Assembly: GCF_001045465.1 (NCBI RefSeq)
Contig: NZ_LFND01000001.1
Span: forward strand, 620,001-684,000
DNA length: 64,000 nt
DNA from: Chryseobacterium angstadtii
GTDB taxonomy: Bacteria > Bacteroidota > Bacteroidia > Flavobacteriales > Weeksellaceae
Reading direction: 5' to 3'
Each line of letters starts with the position of its first letter. The stretch's first letter is position 1. This document shows, one piece after another, positions 58,315 through 64,000 of the stretch. The notes beneath the pieces are model-generated. The model made no database searches. It worked only from the letters and a program-made list of their open reading frames with translations, and was not told the DNA's origin. A program made the position numbers and the translations under genes.

Positions 58315-60336
58315 TTATGCAAACGGAGGATTCATACTGTTGACAATATTGGATGGTAAGCCTGAAACGCCAGCATATTTAACATTATTAACCAGAGACA
58401 CACTGCCTGCTGAAGGAAAAACATAATTACCGGTAAAAACACAATTTTGAAATAGAGCATGAGTCAGGTGATCAATACTTCCCCCTTTCCATTCTACATT
58501 TTTAAACTGAATGTTGCACGAAGAGAACAGAGCATCAGCATTGTCAGTATTAAAATGATTTATATCCCCTCCATCCATAATAAGTGTTTCCAGATTCGCC
58601 CCACTGAATACAATTCTTCCATATCCAAAACAATCGGTCAAATATATATTAACCCTGCGGCTATAGACAGTGTGATTTATCGAGCTTAAATATACACATG
58701 TGGTAGCAGTGGCATTTGTTGTCAGCCTCCCGCTAATTTCTACATTTGTATTGTATTCCAATTGGTTAATATTATCCTTAATGATCAGTACAGCAGTATA
58801 ATCGGTTGTTGGTTTGGCATTTAAAATCGTATCTGTGATTTTCAGATTTTTAATGTTAACATACTTTCTATTTAAAACACCTAAGAAAAAGCCGCGCACG
58901 ATATCAGCATCTGTATTAATAATTGGGTTAATAATATTCAGGCTTTCGGGCAAAGTGAGTTGAGCGGTATATTCCGGAAGGTCAGATTTCCCCCAGGGAG
59001 TGGTATATGAAAATAAGTAAATATCTTTTTTGTTGACAGTGCCATCAACATCGTTGGCTGTAAAAACCGGATTATTAATATTAACAATTCCACCTAAGCT
59101 TGGAGTATCCAGCCTGATTCCAAAAAATATTCTTGCACTTCCATGAACTACCGGAGAATTCAGGGTAACATCATTTCCTGCAAATTGAAATGCAGCCGCG
59201 CTCTTTCCCGTTTTTACAATGGTATTATTTGCTGTAAATCTATCTGTCCAGTGATCATCTATCCCGTCTTCCCAAACGCCTCTGTTGATGGTAACATCCA
59301 CGCTGTTTCTGCCAGTATATCCGTGCCTGCATTGTATTACATTTCCATCATTAATGACAACACCTATTGATTCATAGTTCGCGATACCGTAGCCAACCCC
59401 ATCTTTCTTAAATCCTTCTATAAAAGGACTGTTAATAATAATATCAGCGCCTACTTTTATTTCTAATGCAACAAGCCCTACATTATTGGTTTTATTAATA
59501 ATTCTTGGATTATTAAGAGTAACATTGTCTCTGCTTATCCATAAATAGTGGCTTTCCACATTTAGATTCACATCTGTTTCAATACTCAGGTTGTCGATAG
59601 TAATAGAATCTTCCAGGATATATTTAGTAACTGTCAGCTTTGCTTTATCAGTATATTCACAAACCAAAGGAGTCGTTAATTTTCCATCATTACTTCTTAC
59701 AAACTCTCTTTTGGTGTAGGGATCATTGGGCGCACCATCACGTTCGATCAGGATCTCTTTAGAATCAAAATGGAGATTTGCGAAGCCTTCGTTAATAAAA
59801 CCAACATCCAAGCTTCCTCTTTTCATATTATTAGTATTCCACGAACTTATATCTACTACTTCCCCTTCATTTTCCCGGGCAATCTTTATAAATACATCTT
59901 TGTTCTGATTCCCAAGAATAAACCGTCCGTCACATCTTCCACTGGTTTTAATCTCAAAGGACTGTTTTACAATAATTTTAAACTTATTTGGGATTGTCCA
60001 AAACAGATTATTGGCATTAGTGTAATTAAAATAAGATAAAACAAACTGCGTATCATCGTCCGTTCCATTTCCTCTCACTCCAAAATATCTGACATCCAGA
60101 TCATGAGAGAAATTATGCTCCAGTTTAATTCCTCCGGTTTCAATAATACTTCCTCCATCATCTGTCCCCAATGCAGAAGACAAATGGTAAATAACAGGCC
60201 CCGGAGTATCCCTTTTTTCATAATATCCTAAAAGGCAAACCCCTTTATAAATACCATTTTGAAGATCTGCAACTTCTGACACCGACAGGTTTCTCATTTC
60301 TGTCATCGTGTTCTTTACTATACATGTAAAACTCAT
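58315..60336 (-). CDS. Right-handed beta-helix protein (pectate-lyase/tail-spike-like)
   Basis: 673 residues from the ATG at 60336. The start VRYFGVRGNGTDDDTQFVLSYF is typical of the pectate-lyase superfamily (GxGxxDDT). The rest is beta-helix-like, with many short strands and Asn ladders (DNVTLNNPRIINKTNNVGLVALEI). No signal peptide, which is odd for an extracellular polysaccharide-degrading enzyme; a tail-spike-like or cytoplasm-made protein is possible. The upstream ATG at 60414 adds 26 residues that look non-coding. Other in-frame ATGs exist at 60306 and 60297. Confidence 0.75.
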   Translation of the reverse strand: MSFTCIVKNTMTEMRNLSVSEVADLQNGIYKGVCLLGYYEKRDTPGPVIYHLSSALGTDDGGSIIETGGIKLEHNFSHDLDVRYFGVRGNGTDDDTQFVLSYFNYTNANNLFWTIPNKFKIIVKQSFEIKTSGRCDGRFILGNQNKDVFIKIARENEGEVVDISSWNTNNMKRGSLDVGFINEGFANLHFDSKEILIERDGAPNDPYTKREFVRSNDGKLTTPLVCEYTDKAKLTVTKYILEDSITIDNLSIETDVNLNVESHYLWISRDNVTLNNPRIINKTNNVGLVALEIKVGADIIINSPFIEGFKKDGVGYGIANYESIGVVINDGNVIQCRHGYTGRNSVDVTINRGVWEDGIDDHWTDRFTANNTIVKTGKSAAAFQFAGNDVTLNSPVVHGSARIFFGIRLDTPSLGGIVNINNPVFTANDVDGTVNKKDIYLFSYTTPWGKSDLPEYTAQLTLPESLNIINPIINTDADIVRGFFLGVLNRKYVNIKNLKITDTILNAKPTTDYTAVLIIKDNINQLEYNTNVEISGRLTTNATATTCVYLSSINHTVYSRRVNIYLTDCFGYGRIVFSGANLETLIMDGGDINHFNTDNADALFSSCNIQFKNVEWKGGSIDHLTHALFQNCVFTGNYVFPSAGSVSLVNNVKYAGVSGLPSNIVNSMNPPFA

Positions 60337-60528
60337 AAAAATATTTTTTTTGGTTAATTTCAGGACAAGAGTTGCCCTTTCACATGTAGCAAAAATCGCA
60401 CAGTACAGCGACAAAACCCGACGTGTTTTATTTAAAAAATAATTAAAGTTTATCCAGGGTTTATGAAAACCCAGAGACGAGAGAAAACAGAAAATCCGTT
60501 AAATAATTGACTTATAAAGGTATTCGTT

Positions 60529-61575
60529 TCATACCGCGAAAGGATTAAACTCTTTCAACAATATCCAGCAGTCTTTGGTATTTGTAAAGTGATGCCCCAT
60601 TTCTTTATTAATACTAGCAATTCTATACATATAGCCCCAATGTTCCATGATTTTTTTAATTCCGAAAAAGTAAGAATGCTTGGGATCATATATAAACGTA
60701 GGTTCAGATGCTGCTCCGTTTAATTCTATAATTTTAAAATTTTTCCCTGCTTCCAGTTCTTCCCATGTATTGAATTTAATATCAAACCGTCCATAATAAA
60801 ATCCATCCAGAGACGAACATATTTCGTTAAATACGTCATTCAGCTTTTGTGATGTTTTCTCCGAAGCGTCATAGAATGTTGATCCGCGGGCGTGGTTTCC
60901 TATACTGCTTAAAATGATCCGTTCATTATTCTCAGGAATATAGTCTTTGTTGTAAACTCCGTTTTGAAAAATCTCAGGATAAAATTGATGGTAGCGGAGA
61001 TTGTAAGCTATAAGTTCAGTTAAGGTCTGTCTTCCGTCTCCTCTAACTTCAATTCCTTTTTTCTCTACAATTCCACTGATAAATCCTTTTTTTTCGTTGG
61101 GAAATCTCACATAGAAAATGCCAATCTCATTAGGATAATCAATATACTCTTCCAAAAGCAGATCTTCTTTTCTAAAATTCTGAAGATATTTTTTTATGCA
61201 TTGCCGGCTGTGTATCAATTCCACATTCCTACCCCTGCAGCCATTGTTTGGTTTTAGAATAACCGGATACTTCAGGCCGCCTGCTGACATGATGCTTTCT
61301 ATTTTCTCCAAATCTATATCATCCTGAAGGAGAAAAGATTTCGCCCTGTACTCTTGCGGTAAGAGCTTATTAATGAAATTTTTATCTTCCAAAGTCATTC
61401 CCCCATGAAGAATTCCGGGATTGACGGCGTTAAAGAAACCGAAAGACCTGGATTTTATGCTGATCCAGGCATAATAGAAGATACACGGCAAATAAATAGC
61501 CCACATTGGCCAGAATTCCCAATGCGTCAATCGATACCATTTGTATTTCAGTTTAAACCAGATTTTTCTTTCCAA
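60529..61575 (-). CDS. ATP-grasp ligase with N-terminal membrane segment
   Basis: 348 residues. An N-terminal stretch WEFWPMWAIYLPCIFYYAWISIK is a membrane helix. The ATP-grasp core follows: GLKYPVILKPNNGCRGRNV, DLLLEEYIDYP, GRFDIKFN and a late KIIELNGAASEPTFIYDP with the metal-binding Glu and Asn. From memory, relatives in Bacteroidota are often called D-alanine-D-alanine-ligase-like, but the real substrate is unknown. It overlaps the NRDE gene by 23 bases. Confidence 0.85.
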   Translation of the reverse strand: MERKIWFKLKYKWYRLTHWEFWPMWAIYLPCIFYYAWISIKSRSFGFFNAVNPGILHGGMTLEDKNFINKLLPQEYRAKSFLLQDDIDLEKIESIMSAGGLKYPVILKPNNGCRGRNVELIHSRQCIKKYLQNFRKEDLLLEEYIDYPNEIGIFYVRFPNEKKGFISGIVEKKGIEVRGDGRQTLTELIAYNLRYHQFYPEIFQNGVYNKDYIPENNERIILSSIGNHARGSTFYDASEKTSQKLNDVFNEICSSLDGFYYGRFDIKFNTWEELEAGKNFKIIELNGAASEPTFIYDPKHSYFFGIKKIMEHWGYMYRIASINKEMGHHFTNTKDCWILLKEFNPFAV

Positions 61576-62263
61576 TTTCTTGCTTTTGTAAAGTATTGTC
61601 TATCAAATCATAATATCTAAGCTCCCTATTCTCTGTAATCACCAGTTGAGTAATGCTTACAGTAACAAACTTCTCTTTTATGATCTCATTAATACCCGGT
61701 TCTTTCTCTATCTGATGCTCTTTATGAAAATTGAGCACCTCTTCATATCCCATGTTTCCGACGCTTTGAAAGCGGTTAAAATCCTGGATTCTGTCATATT
61801 CAATTTTATCATCATAAAGTGTTTTGGAGGATAATAAATGATTTTTATTTTCGTCCAAAGAGACTTCATACTTTTCATTGCCGTCCCAAAATAATCTGAA
61901 TAATTTCCGTTCAGAGTACACCAAGAGCTGAAAAGGTTCAATTCCAGATAAATCGTAATTCCGGAAAGCATTTAAAAGATCTTTGGTTTTCATGAGATCC
62001 AAAAGCACAATTCCTCTGCTCTTTTTATAAGGAGGTTTACTTTCGTGATTCTTAAAAGCTCCGTTCAAAAGAATAGCCACATTTCCGTACTGATCTGTTA
62101 CGAACCAGGTACCCGATGCTTTTCTGTCTTTCGGAAAATATAAAATATTCCCTTCTTCCTCCAAAAAATTGGGAAAGACGGCTTTTTCTCTAACCCTTCT
62201 TTCATCTCTGTTTGACGTAAAAATTATAGAATCTTCTGTTCTAAAAAAGCTTACTGTGCACAT
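61553..62263 (-). CDS. NRDE family protein (TANGO2-like)
   Basis: 236 residues. The family name motif is present: FTSNRDERR, preceded by MCTVSFF, and followed by ASGTWFVTDQYGNVAILLNG. NRDE/TANGO2 proteins have an Ntn-hydrolase-like fold with Cys2 at the N-terminus and are linked to haem transport in eukaryotes; bacterial role unclear. It overlaps both neighbours (13 and 23 bases), so it is strongly coupled to them. Confidence 0.92.
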   Translation of the reverse strand: MCTVSFFRTEDSIIFTSNRDERRVREKAVFPNFLEEEGNILYFPKDRKASGTWFVTDQYGNVAILLNGAFKNHESKPPYKKSRGIVLLDLMKTKDLLNAFRNYDLSGIEPFQLLVYSERKLFRLFWDGNEKYEVSLDENKNHLLSSKTLYDDKIEYDRIQDFNRFQSVGNMGYEEVLNFHKEHQIEKEPGINEIIKEKFVTVSITQLVITENRELRYYDLIDNTLQKQEIGKKNLV

Positions 62264-62739
62264 GCTATACGAAATTTTATAGTAGAAGGTGCCACTCCGA
62301 AATTTTCAGGAATATCCTGCCATTTAAATTCTTTGAGAGCAACCTTTATTAATGCCTGATGATGGATTCCATGTTCAAAACAATATAATAACTCCCTGAA
62401 ATAGGTAGTTCTAAGTTGTTGTTCATTATTTTCATTGTCATTTAAGACACAAATTAATTCTCTGTCTTCTTTTCTGATCTCAGAGCTTATCCGGTTGATC
62501 GTCGAAAGCATTTCTTCCACACTTTCTTCCAAAATCAGTCTTCTTTTTCTATGATCAAAAGAAAATTTGCCTGAGGAATATCCTGCCAATAAAACCTCAT
62601 ACATTTCCAGGATATGCCTGATATGCTGTCCTATAGAACTGCCAAAAAGGTACTGGCTCTTCCGGGTATACAATTCGGGGGAAACCGGACCTAATATACG
62701 GCATAATTCTTTTAGGTTTTCTTCTATGCTATTTATCAT
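62251..62739 (-). CDS. DinB-family protein
   Basis: 162 residues, four-helix DinB fold. The three metal-binding histidines are in GQHIRHILEMYE and EHGIHHQAL. Such proteins include thiol-dependent transferases; substrate unknown. Directly follows DoxX. Confidence 0.85.
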   Translation of the reverse strand: MINSIEENLKELCRILGPVSPELYTRKSQYLFGSSIGQHIRHILEMYEVLLAGYSSGKFSFDHRKRRLILEESVEEMLSTINRISSEIRKEDRELICVLNDNENNEQQLRTTYFRELLYCFEHGIHHQALIKVALKEFKWQDIPENFGVAPSTIKFRIACAQ

Positions 62740-63132
62740 TTAGTTGTTAGTTTTACTTTTTAAAAATAAAGAAAAGATCTGCCTTCTGTAGATGACAATC
62801 AGTAAAGCACAAAACAGAGCCGTAATTATGGCCAGATAAAACAGTTTTCCACCATCATTCTGTACCTCAATTCCCAGGTCTGTCAAATGACATTTGATAG
62901 CCCCAATCATTAATGCCAATCCTAATAAAGCTCCATAAGAGGTGGTTCTTGGTATCAATATAAAGACAGATGCGATGAGTTCCAAAATACCCATTGATAT
63001 TCTTCCACAGGGTTCCATTCCCAGCTTTGAGAAAATATAAACAGATTCCGGAGCCCCGGAAAATTTGAAATAAAGGGTTTGCAGCATAATGGCTACAGGT
63101 ACTAGTTTGATAATCCAGCTGATTGTTTTCAT
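62740..63132 (-). CDS. DoxX-family membrane protein
   Basis: 130 residues with four membrane helices. LYFKFSGAPESVYIFSKLGMEP and GILELIASVFILIPRT are typical DoxX motifs. The family is tied to redox and thiol stress complexes. Its stop abuts the DinB start. First gene of a unit with overlaps (DoxX, DinB, NRDE, ATP-grasp). Confidence 0.9.
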   Translation of the reverse strand: MKTISWIIKLVPVAIMLQTLYFKFSGAPESVYIFSKLGMEPCGRISMGILELIASVFILIPRTTSYGALLGLALMIGAIKCHLTDLGIEVQNDGGKLFYLAIITALFCALLIVIYRRQIFSLFLKSKTNN

Positions 63133-63346
63133 ACTTTTGATTATTATTACACTGTTGGCAGGCTGCTACAGTGTATTTACATAAACTTAAATCAGATATG
63201 GATCCGGCAAAGTGTACACCTGCCGTAGTTTACCTGTTTCAGTCTCCTGATGAAATAAAAAATTATACGGTTATTGTTTGCATATGGGATGCTCCGGGAT
63301 AATCTCTATCAGATCTTCGTTGAGAATTTTTATCTGATCGTAGGAT

Positions 63347-63823
63347 TTACATTCCGGTCAGTTTTTTCCAGTTTTTGTTTGCTTTAATGATGAGATTTTT
63401 CTCATCCTTATTCCAACTCGGTAAGGTATTCGTAAACCATTTATTGTAAAAAAGATAGAGTTTTCCGTCCGTAATTTTGTAGGTTTTGGGATTGATTTCC
63501 ATCTTTTCGCCGGTGTCTCCCATAGCAAAGGCACAATACCCTCCATACTGGGGAAGGTATTTATTTGGGTCTTTTTGAAACGCGGCTTTGTTTTGAGAAC
63601 TGGCAAAATAATATTCTGCTCCCATATGCTTTACCTTATTCTTGGAAGAGCCTTCCTGTGGCTTACCGGAAAAATAACTTACTACATCGTATCCGTAATT
63701 AGCAATTCCGTTCTTATGATTAAGATGTTGTAAAGATTGAGCAAAAAATAAGCTGTTAACCAGCAAAAGAATGGGGAATAAAATTTTTGTCTTCACTGCC
63801 TTTTTTAGGCTTGGACGAAACAA
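63347..63823 (-). CDS. YHS domain-containing secreted protein
   Basis: 158 residues. Signal peptide ending FFAQ, then YDVVSYFSGKPQEG and EYYFASSQNKAAFQKDPNKYLPQYGGYCAFAMG, a YHS-type domain possibly binding metal. Found in redox and metal-handling proteins. The 214-base gap to DoxX holds no gene. Confidence 0.88.
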   Translation of the reverse strand: MFRPSLKKAVKTKILFPILLLVNSLFFAQSLQHLNHKNGIANYGYDVVSYFSGKPQEGSSKNKVKHMGAEYYFASSQNKAAFQKDPNKYLPQYGGYCAFAMGDTGEKMEINPKTYKITDGKLYLFYNKWFTNTLPSWNKDEKNLIIKANKNWKKLTGM

Positions 63824-63844
63824 AACGATATTCCTTACAAAATT

Positions 63845-64000
63845 TTATAAATTTTTTAGATTTTCTTTTATCCTGTTTTTTAAATCAGGAGATGCCTGAA
63901 TAAATTCATCCGGAGAATCAGAATGAAAATGAAAATGCAGGACTTTATCCATGATTTTCGTTTGTTTTTGAAAATTTCTGCAACATTTACAAAAAACAAG
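63845..64000 (-). CDS. Small zinc-finger (anti-sigma-like) protein, 5' part cut off
   Basis: Last 51 residues of a frame open to the window edge: LVFCKCCRNFQKQTKIMDKVL then an acidic and basic tail ending KENLKNL. The CxxC followed by NFQKQ resembles the C-terminal half of short HxxxCxxC anti-sigma-like proteins of Flavobacteriia, which usually follow an ECF sigma gene. That gene would lie outside the window. It is 22 bases before the YHS gene. Confidence 0.6.
   Translation of the reverse strand, partial: LVFCKCCRNFQKQTKIMDKVLHFHFHSDSPDEFIQASPDLKNRIKENLKNL

Noticed and set aside
60529..61575. ATP-grasp enzyme as a graspetide (microviridin-type) ligase for the poly-Thr peptide
   Set aside because: It overlaps the NRDE gene, has a membrane anchor and is separated from the peptide by a 2-kb unrelated gene. 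The peptide lacks the Glu/Asp-rich core of graspetides.
1..64000. Mobile elements, tRNA or rRNA genes
   Set aside because: No transposase, integrase, phage structural cluster, cloverleaf-like tRNA sequence or rRNA core sequence was recognised by reading; no target-site duplications were noted.

Overview
The window looks like chromosome of a Bacteroidota member of the Flavobacteriia, most probably Chryseobacterium or a close Weeksellaceae relative. The reasons are AT-rich DNA, promoters of the Bacteroidota TTG...TAnnTTTG type, start codons without Shine-Dalgarno sequences, a type IX secretion sorting domain, a TonB-dependent receptor with a carboxypeptidase-regulatory domain, S46 and S9 peptidases, and several small peptides with double-glycine leaders. 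No rRNA, tRNA, CRISPR array, insertion sequence or prophage was seen. The genus call is inference from gene style.

Layout. 1-8.7 kb is mostly housekeeping: a tandem pair of DUF3078 proteins, a rhomboid protease, DprA, glutamate dehydrogenase, a DUF1801 protein, a YkgJ-type cysteine cluster protein, a Kir-type potassium channel and a CPBP membrane protease. 8.8-25.3 kb is one long minus-strand gene train and the most interesting part. In transcription order it has a small unknown gene, an AMP-ligase, a phosphopantetheinyl transferase, a FabZ-like dehydratase, a catalytically dead ketosynthase (chain-length-factor-like), a ketoreductase, an intact ketosynthase and an acyl carrier protein. Then come FOUR tandem near-identical 45-46-residue peptide genes, an M50 site-2-type protease and an arginase-family enzyme (both with an N-terminal PqqD-like, RRE-like domain), an alpha/beta hydrolase, an LpxL-like acyltransferase and a TonB receptor. 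DUF2141, unknown and S41 peptidase genes follow. I read this as a hybrid ribosomal-peptide (RiPP) / type II fatty-acid-or-polyene biosynthetic cluster. The working model is that the arginase-like enzyme converts core arginines to ornithine (or does a related hydrolysis) and a carrier-bound acyl or polyenoyl chain is then put on the peptide. No earlier description of this exact combination is known to me.

25.4-37.7 kb holds a TPR-plus-AraC membrane regulator and a second RiPP locus: a GG-leader peptide, a prolyl oligopeptidase and a split LanB dehydratase with no LanC. Two large proteins of unknown function and a six-cysteine GG-leader peptide follow. Palindromic GATTTATAAAT-type sites lie at about -58 of the predicted promoters of both RiPP loci, and one has a second copy 21 bp away, so the AraC-type protein may control both.

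37.7-57.8 kb is general physiology: truncated haemoglobin, Ca2+/H+ and Na+/H+ antiporters, AlkD, HflX, a LytTR regulator with Asp-to-Glu at the phosphosite, a T9SS/repeat surface-protein group, an S46 dipeptidyl peptidase and a Crp-family regulator. 57.9-64 kb has a third GG-leader peptide with a poly-threonine tail, a beta-helix protein, an overlapping ATP-grasp/NRDE/DinB/DoxX operon, a YHS protein and the end of a small zinc-finger, anti-sigma-like protein cut by the window edge.
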